From: Filibacter tadaridae
Lineage (GTDB): Bacteria > Bacillota > Bacilli > Bacillales_A > Planococcaceae
Assembly: GCF_900609045.1 (NCBI RefSeq)
Contig: NZ_UXAV01000042.1
Span: forward strand, 124,001 to 188,000
Direction of reading: 5' to 3'
DNA length: 64,000 nucleotides
How positions within the stretch are numbered: the first letter of the stretch is position 1; every line of letters starts with the position of its first letter. Below, one piece after another: positions 8,522-17,022 of this stretch. Under the pieces are notes generated by a model. That model was given only the letters and a program-made list of their open reading frames with translations. It had not been told where the DNA came from and ran no database searches. A program made the position numbers and the translations under genes.

Positions 8522-9787
8522 TTATGTCACTTTATGCGCTTGCCCGGGAAATAGTTTTTTTTGAAGCCTTATTTCCCTCATTGCGAAATGATTTCCCATT
8601 CGTAACCGGAACCGCTCTGACAAATCGAAATCATACTTCAAAAAACGTTTCGCAGCTTTTGTATACGTTAATGCCAGTTTGAAGTCTTTCAGTTTATGCT
8701 CATAAAGCTTGGCTAATTCCTCTAGCGCAATAATCCTTTCACGACCTATCAGTCCTTCCGATGCAATCTTAAATGACGTGACAGCCTCATTATCATATCG
8801 GTTTCTCTTTAAAATGAAAGCTAGATGGAAATGGGCAGCTGGATGATTCGTCCCGAATTGTGCGATTGTATTTTCAAAGACAATTTTGCTGCGATCGTAC
8901 GACTTCAAATCAGCATACCATTTACCGATATTCGTTTGAATAATGGCTGATTCTTTCACATCCATTTTCAATAGAATATCGGTTGACTTTATATAAAGTG
9001 CAACAAGCGAAAGGATATCCCACTCATTATGGTCCAGTATTTTCATCAACAGTTCCGGGTTTCCCGACTTAACAGCATCCTGATAGATAATCGGCGCCAT
9101 AAAACCCGGTATATCACCATCACGGAAAAAGCCTAGTTTTTCTTCTTCAATCACTGGTAATTTAAATGTTTCCAGTTCCTCTTTCCAAATACGCCTTGCA
9201 CTGTGTAGCAAATCAATTTGAGCATGCTTTAAGAGTGGTGGAAGTTGTGCACGATGCATCGTCCAACGTGATTCAAGTTGGGGCACGTCAAAACTTTTCC
9301 CATTATAGGTCACCAAGGTCGCCGGCTTCTCCCATAATCCCGACGCAAAGAGGAAAGCCGCCTCGTGATCAGGACCAGGAAGCACATACTGTGTCAATTT
9401 GAAAGAATCCCCCGTCTGTTCGATAAAGCCCATGAGAAAAATAACGGTGCCCGCGCCTTTTAGTCCCGTCGTTTCTGTATCAAAAAAAAGAAGGGTCTGG
9501 GAAAAATCCGGTGACAAAGGATGTGTCTCCGCCGCCTCTTTCCAATCATCAATCGTTTTCTTCAATCCTGATAAAATGATTTCTCCATGTAGATGGTGTA
9601 CGTCATAATCTACAATCCGTTTGTAGACAATGCCGTACTTATTTTCTTCTTTTGTAAGACCCGCAGCCAGCCATTGTTTTTCGTAAGCTGGAGGTGGAGC
9701 AATAGACGTCTTCTGTTTGGGAGTCGATTTAGCATCCGTTTTTTTCAATAATTTTTTCATTTGCATTAGCTTTTGTTCATATGACAC
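8522..9787 (-). CDS. mrfB: Mitomycin repair exonuclease MrfB (YprB)
   Basis: A 421-residue DnaQ-like (DEDD) 3'-5' exonuclease with a TPR-like tail. The first acidic motif is LLFFDTETTGL (about residue 100), TLVTYNGKSFDVPQLESR holds the second, and EWDILSLVALY the last. The C-terminal third has helical repeats. In B. subtilis MrfA and MrfB act in an excision pathway for mitomycin C lesions separate from UvrABC. The start is taken as GTG at 9787 because AGGAGGGG lies 8 bases before it; the frame stays open to 9829. It overlaps the end of mrfA by 11 bp, implying translational coupling. Confidence 0.88.
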   Translation of the reverse strand: MSYEQKLMQMKKLLKKTDAKSTPKQKTSIAPPPAYEKQWLAAGLTKEENKYGIVYKRIVDYDVHHLHGEIILSGLKKTIDDWKEAAETHPLSPDFSQTLLFFDTETTGLKGAGTVIFLMGFIEQTGDSFKLTQYVLPGPDHEAAFLFASGLWEKPATLVTYNGKSFDVPQLESRWTMHRAQLPPLLKHAQIDLLHSARRIWKEELETFKLPVIEEEKLGFFRDGDIPGFMAPIIYQDAVKSGNPELLMKILDHNEWDILSLVALYIKSTDILLKMDVKESAIIQTNIGKWYADLKSYDRSKIVFENTIAQFGTNHPAAHFHLAFILKRNRYDNEAVTSFKIASEGLIGRERIIALEELAKLYEHKLKDFKLALTYTKAAKRFLKYDFDLSERFRLRMGNHFAMREIRLQKKLFPGQAHKVT

Positions 9788-12062
9788 TGTCTTCCCCTCC
9801 TGATAGTTTACGCAGCAAGGACCGAACATCCTGTTTCATGTTCACGCCACCATCCTGAGCCCCGATGCATACCGGACAACCCGATTCGCAGGAACATGAA
9901 TGAACATGATCGGATGCCTCCATGAAAAGTGTATCCCACCGTTTGAAAATTTTTTCACTCAAACCGATGCCCCCTGGATAACTATCATAGATGAAAAACG
10001 TGGGCTTACCTGTATGAACGGATTTCACCTGGGGGATAACGTGGATATCCGTACAATCGCAGCGGACAAAAAGAGGGATGAACGATTGTATTGCATATGC
10101 AGCACCCACCATGGCTTCTGTTAGGCCTGCATTCGTCCATCCACTTGGCACGTTAAACACATACCAAGTCGATGATGTATGCAACTCTTCCGCTGGTAAA
10201 GATATCGGACCTGATCCAATATTGTCATGTGTATCAAATCGGATTTTTTTAAAAATCGTAGGAATCGCAAGAACTGCAATATCTCCATATGCCGCTTCGT
10301 TTTCTCCATATTGTCCTACACTATCTTCATTCATCACCTTTAACTCCACAGCGAGATTCGCATCGGTAAAATAATCGACATCCACTTCAGAGACGTACGC
10401 TTTCTTTTCATCCCAGTCTAGCTGTTCCACTTGAAACTGCGTACCTTGGTGCATATAAATCGCTTCTTTATGCAGTAATGTCATGGCACTAAAACGGTCC
10501 ATCTCACCGATGACAGTCGTGTCTTTAGGTCGTGTCTTATCGATGATCACCACATTTTCCTGCGCGGCGGAACGGAGACTCACTTCACTTGCCGGGAATC
10601 GGTCTGTCATCCAGTGCCATTTTTCGGTTGTTTGAACGAGCACGCCTTCGCTCTCCAAAAACGCAAGCAGTTCTTGTACCTCGAACTCACCATAAGTTTC
10701 GGACAATGAAAATGGTAATTCAAATGAAGCGCATTTCAAATGATCCATGAGGATGAACATATTGTCTGGATGAATCCGTGCTTCTTCAGGTGACTGGCCT
10801 AGTAGGTAGTCAGGATGAGCAATAATGTATTGATCCAGAGCGACAGATTGGGCAACGTAAATAATCAGTGCTTCCTCCTGCCTTCTTCCGGCACGTCCCG
10901 CTTGTTGAAATGCACTTGCGATATTTCCCGGGTAACCTGTCATGATACAGGCTTGTAGTTGCCCGATATCAATACCAAGCTCAAGTGCATTCGTACTGAC
11001 AACCGTACGAATAGCCCCGTCACGCAACCCTTTTTCAATTTTACGCCTCTCCGACGGTAAGTACCCACCTCGATATCCCATAATCGTCGCGTCGGACAGT
11101 TTTTTCTTCGTTAGTTCTTTCATATATGAAACTAGCATTTCCACCTTCACACGACTCTTTGCAAAAACGATAGTTTGTACGCCTTCGCGATATAATAAGG
11201 CCGCTACATCTTTCACTTCAAGTATCGTACTTCTTCGAATTCCAAATGTCGGATGAACGACAGGTGGATTATAGAAAATAAAATGCTTCTTCCCCGCTGG
11301 TGCTCCGTTTGTTGAAATAAGATGCATCTGCGTATTTGTTAACGACTCCGCCAATTCTTTTGGATTGGCAATCGTAGCAGACGTGCAGATGAAAATAGGG
11401 TCGCTTCCATAATAGTTGCAAATCCGTTTCAATCTGCGTAGTACATGTGCAACATGACTACCAAAAACACCTTTATACGTATGCAGCTCATCAACCACGA
11501 TGTACTTCAAATTTTCAAATAGCGAAACCCATTTCGTATGATGCGGCAAAATTCCGGAATGAAGCATATCGGGATTTGTAAGGACAATATGGCCCGATTT
11601 CCGTACTTTGGTACGGATTCCAGGTGCTGTATCTCCGTCGAAAGTATAACTAAGAATCGATTCCCCACTTGCTTCAATCAATTCATGAAGATCCGCAAGT
11701 TGGTCCTGGGCAAGCGCCTTAGTTGGAAAAAGGTAGAGAGCACGTGCTGCATTATTTCCAAGTATGCTTTGTAAAACAGGAAGATGGTAGCACAATGATT
11801 TTCCGGAAGCGGTTGGTGTAACAGCGGTAAATGACTTATTGGCTGTTGCAAGTTCAAAGGCTTCCCTTTGGTGAGTATATAATTTCTGAATTCCTTTTAC
11901 TTCGAGCGCTTTAATAATAGACGGGTGCAGTTTTTCCGGGAACGTTGCATATACTGCGCCTTTCCCATCAATAACCCTATAATGGGCAATATTATCTGCA
12001 AAAGCAGGATCTGTACGTAGCATTTTGATAACTTCATGAATGGCATACCTATCCTTAATCAT
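9777..12062 (-). CDS. mrfA: DEAD/DEAH-box DNA helicase MrfA (YprA)
   Basis: A 761-residue superfamily 2 helicase. Walker A is TPTASGKS (about residue 82), the Walker B box is VVDELH, motif VI is QQAGRAGRR, and the C-terminal part carries a four-cysteine cluster (CSCESGCPVC) of the DUF1998 type that binds a metal. Length agrees with B. subtilis YprA. It is the motor partner of the exonuclease encoded immediately downstream; together they form a mitomycin-damage repair pathway. yppE upstream ends inside its start (4-bp overlap), so the three genes look like one operon. Confidence 0.93.
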   Translation of the reverse strand: MIKDRYAIHEVIKMLRTDPAFADNIAHYRVIDGKGAVYATFPEKLHPSIIKALEVKGIQKLYTHQREAFELATANKSFTAVTPTASGKSLCYHLPVLQSILGNNAARALYLFPTKALAQDQLADLHELIEASGESILSYTFDGDTAPGIRTKVRKSGHIVLTNPDMLHSGILPHHTKWVSLFENLKYIVVDELHTYKGVFGSHVAHVLRRLKRICNYYGSDPIFICTSATIANPKELAESLTNTQMHLISTNGAPAGKKHFIFYNPPVVHPTFGIRRSTILEVKDVAALLYREGVQTIVFAKSRVKVEMLVSYMKELTKKKLSDATIMGYRGGYLPSERRKIEKGLRDGAIRTVVSTNALELGIDIGQLQACIMTGYPGNIASAFQQAGRAGRRQEEALIIYVAQSVALDQYIIAHPDYLLGQSPEEARIHPDNMFILMDHLKCASFELPFSLSETYGEFEVQELLAFLESEGVLVQTTEKWHWMTDRFPASEVSLRSAAQENVVIIDKTRPKDTTVIGEMDRFSAMTLLHKEAIYMHQGTQFQVEQLDWDEKKAYVSEVDVDYFTDANLAVELKVMNEDSVGQYGENEAAYGDIAVLAIPTIFKKIRFDTHDNIGSGPISLPAEELHTSSTWYVFNVPSGWTNAGLTEAMVGAAYAIQSFIPLFVRCDCTDIHVIPQVKSVHTGKPTFFIYDSYPGGIGLSEKIFKRWDTLFMEASDHVHSCSCESGCPVCIGAQDGGVNMKQDVRSLLRKLSGGEDSVI

Positions 12063-12427
12063 CTTTCTTTATCCTTTTCGATAGCCAATGCATCTAAAAT
12101 AGTTTTAAATGTATATTCCGCAGAATTAATGGAAAGAATGAAACGCTTCTTCCCCGTCTTCTTATAAAATGATTGGATAATAAATTGTTTCATTGAATCA
12201 TTGAGAGATTCAATTTGTATAGGATGGACATATTTGGGCTTAGCCACTTTTATAAATTCGGATACTTCCGCAGTCCATTCATCCAATAGTTCATGGTATT
12301 GATCTGCATACGGTTTAACTTCTATGAAAAAGTCAGGTTCTCTATCGAGTTCCCTCATTTGAGTGTGGCGATTGAGGCATTCTTTGCATACAGCCAGAAG
12401 TCTTTCCGTTTTCTCTTTTAAATTCAT
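12059..12427 (-). CDS. yppE: YppE family protein (DUF1798)
   Basis: A small, mostly helical protein of 122 residues. Landmarks shared with remembered YppE include PKYVHPIQIESLNDS and KKTGKKRF in the middle and C-terminal half. The function is unknown in the family. It overlaps mrfA by 4 bp and has the promoter-like TGATAAAAT (12468-12460) about 33 bp upstream, so it probably leads the yppE-mrfA-mrfB transcript. In B. subtilis several small genes (cotD, yppG, yppF) lie between yppE and yprA; none is present here. Confidence 0.8.
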   Translation of the reverse strand: MNLKEKTERLLAVCKECLNRHTQMRELDREPDFFIEVKPYADQYHELLDEWTAEVSEFIKVAKPKYVHPIQIESLNDSMKQFIIQSFYKKTGKKRFILSINSAEYTFKTILDALAIEKDKER

Positions 12428-12459
12428 TACACATTACACCCTTTCCGGACGTTTCTTCT

Positions 12460-12468
12460 ATTTTATCA
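12460..12468 (-). promoter_or_regulatory. Extended -10 promoter of yppE-mrfA-mrfB
   Basis: Minus-strand TGATAAAAT fits TG-n-TAAAAT. TGGTGA 17 bp further upstream is a weak -35. Confidence 0.35.
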
Positions 12469-12547
12469 GAAATGATGGCGATTCACCACTTCTGTCAGAA
12501 CGTATATTCTTCCTTTTCATATAATAATTTTATTTACGGAACTTTCC

Positions 12548-12575
12548 TTGTCCATATCCGTCCAATGCTTATGAT
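12548..12575 (+). promoter_or_regulatory. Sigma-A promoter of recU-ponA
   Basis: TTGTCC at 12548-12553 and TATGAT at 12570-12575 are separated by 16 bp, about 25 bases before the recU start. Confidence 0.45.
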
Positions 12576-12602
12576 ATGATAGTGTGATGCGAGGTGATAG
12601 GT

Positions 12603-13232
12603 ATGAAAATCCGATATCCGAATGGTAAGAAATATGAACCCGTTCAAGAAGTAAAACACTCGAAAAAAATAAATCCCTCATTTAGTAATAGAGGTAAGTC
12701 ATTAGAAGATGAGTTAAATGAGTCTAATGAGTTCTATTTAAGTCGCAGTATCGCTGTTATCCATAAAAAACCTGTACCTATCCAAGTTGTCAATGTAAAC
12801 TATCCATCTAGAAGTGCCGCAAAGATTACGGAAGCTTATTTTCGAACACCGTCTACAACTGACTTCAATGGGGTATGGAATGGTAAATATATCGACTTTG
12901 AAGCAAAAGAAACAAAAAGTACGACATCATTCCCTTTGCAAAATATCCATGCACATCAAGTTGAGCACATGAAGAGTGTTTCCGCCCAGGGAGGAATAGC
13001 TTTTTTAATCATCAAGTTCATTTCGCTAGACCGCTATTTCCTTAGTCCATATGATATTTTTAAAGACTATTGGGATAGAATGACTAAAGGTGGCAGAAAA
13101 TCGATTACACTTTCGGAATTTGAAACAACATCAATCGAGATTAAACCAGGTTTCATGCCGAGACTTGATTATTTAAAAATAGTGTCAAACTTTTATGAGA
13201 TAGCTGATGTAAACAACGAAAGGCAGGAATAA
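12603..13232 (+). CDS. recU: Holliday junction resolvase RecU
   Basis: A 209-residue member of the RecU endonuclease family, which cleaves four-way DNA junctions during recombination and chromosome segregation. The N-terminus is the basic stretch IRYPNGKKYEP. SNRGKSLEDELNESN and the active-site motif DFEAKETK (about residue 99) with upstream STTDFNG match the nuclease core. The frame opens at a GTG at 12594, but GAGGTG at 12591-12596 is itself the ribosome site, so the ATG at 12603 is chosen. ponA follows after 3 bp; recU-ponA pairing is the standard Firmicutes operon. Confidence 0.96.
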   Translation: MKIRYPNGKKYEPVQEVKHSKKINPSFSNRGKSLEDELNESNEFYLSRSIAVIHKKPVPIQVVNVNYPSRSAAKITEAYFRTPSTTDFNGVWNGKYIDFEAKETKSTTSFPLQNIHAHQVEHMKSVSAQGGIAFLIIKFISLDRYFLSPYDIFKDYWDRMTKGGRKSITLSEFETTSIEIKPGFMPRLDYLKIVSNFYEIADVNNERQE

Positions 13233-13235
13233 AGC

Positions 13236-15917
13236 ATGAGTGAAACGATAAATTCAAGAACAGCTAGAAGAAAAAGTCAGGAAACGGAGAAACAAAAAAA
13301 GAACAGCAAGAAACCAAAAAACAAGAAATCCATAATTAAAAAAGTATTTCTTGCAATCGTCCTTATCGGTTTTGCTGGTTTATTGGGTGGTGCTGGATTG
13401 TTCGCTTTCTATGCGAGCTCTGCACCTGAACTTGATGAAGATCTTTTGAAAGATCCACTTTCATCAGAATTTCTCGATGTAAATGGTAAATCATTTTATA
13501 AATCCGGCATTGAAAAGCGTGAATATATCCCTTATGACGAAATACCAAAAGCATTGGAAGAGGCCATTCTTGCAACAGAGGACGTTCGTTTTTACTCACA
13601 TCACGGTATAGATTTATACAGACTCGGTGGGGCAGTCCTAGCAAACTTTAGAAATGGCTTTGGTTCTCAAGGCGCAAGTACTATAACACAACAAGTCATT
13701 AAAAACTCTTTCCTAAAAGATGAAAAGACATTGAAACGTAAAGCGCAAGAAGCTTGGCTTGCCTTCCAACTTGAAAAAGAGTATGAAAAAGAAGAAATCT
13801 TTGAAATGTATTTCAACAAAATTCTTATGTCTGGAAATAGATTCGGATTTGGAACTGCATCCACCTATTTTTACGGAAAAAACCCAGATGAGTTAGAATT
13901 ACATGAAGTGGCAATGCTTGCCGGTCTTCCACAAAGTCCGAATGGCTATAACCCTTTCAAAAATCCGAAACGAGCTGAAAAACGGCGGAATATTGTTCTA
14001 GGACTTATGAAACAGCACAAAAAAATTACAGATGAGGAAATGGAAGCAGCTAAGGCAATTCCAGTTACTTCTACGCTTGTTCCTGAAGAGAACAGACAGG
14101 TTAGCGAAAATACAAAATACCAGGCATTTGTCGATGTCGTCCTTGATGAATTAGATGAAGCAGACATGTTAAGTCTCTTGGCAGAAGGCGTCAAAATTCA
14201 GACGACACTTGATCCTGAAGCGCAATTGTCTGTTGAGAATGCACTTAAGTCAGATATCTATTTGAATGATAAAATGCAAGCCGCACTAACTGTACTGGAT
14301 ACAAAGACAGGAGCGATTGTTGCCGTCGGTGGGGGCCGTAATTATGTAACTGGCAACTTGAACTTCGCAACTGATGAAAAACGACAACCGGGATCGGCAA
14401 TTAAACCAATAATCGATTACGGACCAGCAATTGAATATTTGAATTGGTCTACGGGTAAAACAGTATACGACGAGAAATATAATTACGAGGGATACAATCC
14501 AGCAAAACCCGTTAGAAACATAGATTTGGATTATGACGGGCCCATGACGATGCGTGAAGCACTTTATAACTCAAGAAACGTCCCGGCGGTGAAGACATAT
14601 GAAAAGGTCGGACGGGGAAAAGCTGTTGGTTTTGCTAAAAAACTTGGCTTAAACTTTAAAAATGAATATCCATCGAATGCATTGGGCGGTAGTGATGAAT
14701 TTTCAACCGTAGAAATGGCAGGTGCATATGCCTCATTCGGAAATGATGGTATCTATACAAAACCGCATTCCATTAAGAAAATTATTTTCCGCGATGGTAA
14801 AACGGAGCGGAGTTTAGCACCCGACCCGACCGTCGTCATGAAAGATTCAACAGCATATATGATAACGGATATGTTACGAGACGTTCTTACTCTAGGAACA
14901 GGTAAAACGGCTGCTGTTAGCGGCCTAGATGTCGCAGGGAAAACAGGTACAACAGACTTCGTCGATAAAGAAGGAGCGAAAGACGTGTGGTTTACTGGTT
15001 ATACTAAAAACTATACAATCGCCGTCTGGGGTGGGTATCAAGATCGTTCTGCGATGACTGTGTATCCAGGTGAACGACTTGTTCCACAACAGTTATTCAA
15101 GCAAGTCATGTCAACTATTTCGGCAGGAAAAGAGACCGCTCGGTTCAAAAAGCCGGCATCTGTTAAAGAAGAGTCAATCGTGTATTTGTCCGATCCGCTC
15201 CTTCTTGCAAGTTCTTCTACTCCAGCTTCTATGATACGAACTGAATTATTCGTTCGTGGAAGTGTGCCTACAAAAATGGCAGAAGTAATAGAAGAAGAAA
15301 CACTTGAACTTGATACACCAAATGGTCTTACCGCAAATTATGTTGCCGAAACAAATTCAGTTGTATTAAATTGGTCGCATAATGCTCCAGATTCCGATTC
15401 CATCGACGGTGATGTTGAATTCACAGTGCAAGTAAGTGCCGATGGAAGTGAAATGCAAGAAATGACAACAACAAAAGAGACATCTGTCACATTCTCAGGT
15501 GCAGAACCAGGCAGGTCCTATACATTTGCTGTCATTGCAAAATTTGATGACCTAGTAAGTGATCCTGCTTCAGTTACAGTTCAGATTGAGGAAGTCATAG
15601 AAGAAGACCCCGGTTTTAATGATGAGAATCAGGATGGGGAGAACGAGGAAGACGACCAAAACAACGGGAATAACGGTAACAGCGGGAACAATGGCAATAA
15701 TGGTAACAACGGGAATAACGGTAATAACGGTAATAATGGTAATAATGGTAATAACGGTAATAACGGTAATAACGCTAATAACGGTAATAACGCTAATAAC
15801 GGTGGTAATGGTAATAATTCAGGCGACGGTTCTTCCGATGGTGATGGAACCGTCCCGGGGACCATTCCAGGAACCGTTCCTGGTGAAAATGAAAACGACG
15901 GAGACGGAAACCCTTAA
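13236..15917 (+). CDS. ponA: Class A penicillin-binding protein 1 with FnIII and Asn-Gly tail
   Basis: Bifunctional peptidoglycan synthase of 893 residues. A lysine-rich cytoplasmic end is followed by one membrane helix (about 34-60), a GT51 glycosyltransferase domain with catalytic Glu in ATEDVRFYSHHGID, and a transpeptidase domain with S387-A-I-K390, S446-R-N and K569-T-G-T-T. A fibronectin type III-like module follows (about 685-785). The last 100 residues are acidic and then almost pure Asn-Gly repeats, coded by a 9-bp DNA repeat. It makes and cross-links glycan strands at the membrane surface. The start has AAAGGCAGGAATAA upstream. GpsB, encoded nearby, is a known partner in Bacillales. 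Confidence 0.96.
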   Translation: MSETINSRTARRKSQETEKQKKNSKKPKNKKSIIKKVFLAIVLIGFAGLLGGAGLFAFYASSAPELDEDLLKDPLSSEFLDVNGKSFYKSGIEKREYIPYDEIPKALEEAILATEDVRFYSHHGIDLYRLGGAVLANFRNGFGSQGASTITQQVIKNSFLKDEKTLKRKAQEAWLAFQLEKEYEKEEIFEMYFNKILMSGNRFGFGTASTYFYGKNPDELELHEVAMLAGLPQSPNGYNPFKNPKRAEKRRNIVLGLMKQHKKITDEEMEAAKAIPVTSTLVPEENRQVSENTKYQAFVDVVLDELDEADMLSLLAEGVKIQTTLDPEAQLSVENALKSDIYLNDKMQAALTVLDTKTGAIVAVGGGRNYVTGNLNFATDEKRQPGSAIKPIIDYGPAIEYLNWSTGKTVYDEKYNYEGYNPAKPVRNIDLDYDGPMTMREALYNSRNVPAVKTYEKVGRGKAVGFAKKLGLNFKNEYPSNALGGSDEFSTVEMAGAYASFGNDGIYTKPHSIKKIIFRDGKTERSLAPDPTVVMKDSTAYMITDMLRDVLTLGTGKTAAVSGLDVAGKTGTTDFVDKEGAKDVWFTGYTKNYTIAVWGGYQDRSAMTVYPGERLVPQQLFKQVMSTISAGKETARFKKPASVKEESIVYLSDPLLLASSSTPASMIRTELFVRGSVPTKMAEVIEEETLELDTPNGLTANYVAETNSVVLNWSHNAPDSDSIDGDVEFTVQVSADGSEMQEMTTTKETSVTFSGAEPGRSYTFAVIAKFDDLVSDPASVTVQIEEVIEEDPGFNDENQDGENEEDDQNNGNNGNSGNNGNNGNNGNNGNNGNNGNNGNNGNNGNNANNGNNANNGGNGNNSGDGSSDGDGTVPGTIPGTVPGENENDGDGNP
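15658..15822 (+). repeat. 9-bp tandem repeat coding the Asn-Asn-Gly tail of PonA
   Basis: The unit AATAACGGT (Asn-Asn-Gly) is repeated about 17 times with third-base variants and a few replacements giving Ser or Ala. It remains in frame throughout. Such repeats readily gain or lose units, so tail length probably varies between strains. Confidence 0.9.
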
Positions 15918-15936
15918 ATCGAATAAAATTAACAAA

Positions 15937-15981
15937 AAAAGAAGAAGACCAACGCAAACTAGCGTAGGCCTTCTTCTTTTA
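15937..15981 (+). terminator. Terminator after ponA
   Basis: AAAAGAAGAAG pairs with CTTCTTCTTTT, with an inner AACGC/GCGT stem. The A-run on the left also makes it usable from the ypoC side. Confidence 0.8.
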
Positions 15982-15982
15982 C

Positions 15983-16024
15983 TGTCCAGCTCAAGGCGCC
16001 AGATGGCGCCTTGAGCTTTTCTTA
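15983..16024. repeat. Miniature palindromic repeat acting as second ponA / ypoC terminator
   Basis: A perfect 13-bp stem (AGCTCAAGGCGCC and its complement) closes on the loop AGAT and is followed by TTTTCTTA. Its left end (TGTCCAGCTCAAGGCGCC) and right end (GGCGCCTTGAGCTTTTCTT) resemble the two ends of the 120-bp repeats at 57139-57380 read on the other strand. It therefore looks like an internally deleted relative. It touches the ypoC stop codon. Confidence 0.65.
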
Positions 16025-16369
16025 CTTTTTCATAACCGCTAGTCTTGCTGCTTTTTTCTTGGTCTCTGTAAACAGTGCATCGAGTTGGATATATGCATAA
16101 TGGCTATCCACTTTCGATTTCACAAATTCAAACCGTTCTACACCATTTAAAGGAATAAGTTTATAGACTAATTTTCCTGTGCGCTCATCCAACCCTGTTC
16201 CACCAAGTTCAAGTAATTCGCCGTATTTTTCGATTGATACCTTCATTAGTTCAACGGCTTGATAATCTTTTTCATCATATAAGCGTTCAATCTTTTCACG
16301 TATTGATTCCCATTGGTCAAAATAAGGCGTTAATGGGCGATTCTCTAAAGAGTTTTCCTCAGTTGGCAT
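16022..16369 (-). CDS. ypoC: YpoC family protein
   Basis: A 115-residue protein in the place of B. subtilis ypoC, between nth and ponA. No catalytic motif is visible. It is rich in charged helices with the conserved-looking PLTPYFDQWESIREKIERLY start and a basic C-terminus (TKKKAARLAVMKK). It overlaps the nth stop by 11 bp, and AAAGGATG precedes its ATG, so it should be co-translated with nth. Function unknown. Confidence 0.75.
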   Translation of the reverse strand: MPTEENSLENRPLTPYFDQWESIREKIERLYDEKDYQAVELMKVSIEKYGELLELGGTGLDERTGKLVYKLIPLNGVERFEFVKSKVDSHYAYIQLDALFTETKKKAARLAVMKK

Positions 16370-17015
16370 TGGTTTTCATCCTTTTCTTTCCTTCTCTACA
16401 TATCGGTAGCAGAGGACAAACTGCGCATCCTGGATTTTGCGCTTTACAATGATATCTACCAAAGAAAATAATTTGATGATGCGTATCCGTCCATTTATTC
16501 ATCGGCGTCCATCGCATGATTTTTTCCTCCACCGCTAATGGAGAGTCCTTCCATCGGTTCATAGCGAGTCGTTTCGCCACTCGTTCTACATGGGTATCGA
16601 CAGCAAGTGCGGGAATTCCAAAAGCATTTGAAACGACAACATTCGCCGTTTTTCTTCCAACGCCTGGTAATGTCATTAACAGATCACGATTCGGTGGAAC
16701 TTCACCGCTATAAACTTCGATGAGTAGACGGCTAAGCGCCTGAATGTTTTTTGCTTTATTGCGAAATAGTCCAATCGATCTAATATCGTTTTGTAATTCT
16801 TCACAATCAACTGATAAATAATCTTCGGGTGTTTTGTATTTTTTAAACAGGACCGAAGTCACGCGGTTAACTAGGACATCTGTGCACTGGGCGGAAAGGA
16901 GTGTTGCGATAAGTAATTCAAAAGGATTTGCATGAACTAGTTCGCAATGCGCATCCGGAAACATTTCTGCAAATTGGTCAAGACAGAATTCCCATTGCTT
17001 TTTTGTCATCATCAT
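16359..17015 (-). CDS. nth: Endonuclease III, DNA glycosylase/AP lyase
   Basis: Base-excision repair enzyme of 218 residues that removes oxidised pyrimidines and nicks the abasic site. The helix-hairpin-helix reads LPGVGRKTANVV, containing the catalytic Lys, and VDTHVERVAKRL supplies the catalytic Asp about 18 residues later. The C-terminal C-x6-C-x2-C-x5-C (CKAQNPGCAVCPLLPIC) binds a 4Fe-4S cluster. Three consecutive ATGs begin the frame; AGGTGA spacing fits the second or third better than the first, so the start is uncertain by up to six bases. It lies 7 bp after dnaD, the usual dnaD-nth pairing. Confidence 0.96.
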   Translation of the reverse strand: MMMTKKQWEFCLDQFAEMFPDAHCELVHANPFELLIATLLSAQCTDVLVNRVTSVLFKKYKTPEDYLSVDCEELQNDIRSIGLFRNKAKNIQALSRLLIEVYSGEVPPNRDLLMTLPGVGRKTANVVVSNAFGIPALAVDTHVERVAKRLAMNRWKDSPLAVEEKIMRWTPMNKWTDTHHQIIFFGRYHCKAQNPGCAVCPLLPICREGKKRMKTNAN

Positions 17016-17022
17016 TTATCAC

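Noticed and set aside
15619..16014. Alternative plus-strand frame over the ponA repeat (Thr/Ile/Val-rich) and the matching minus-strand Leu-Pro frame
   Set aside because: Both come from reading the 9-bp repeat in other frames. Only the PonA frame continues a known domain protein.
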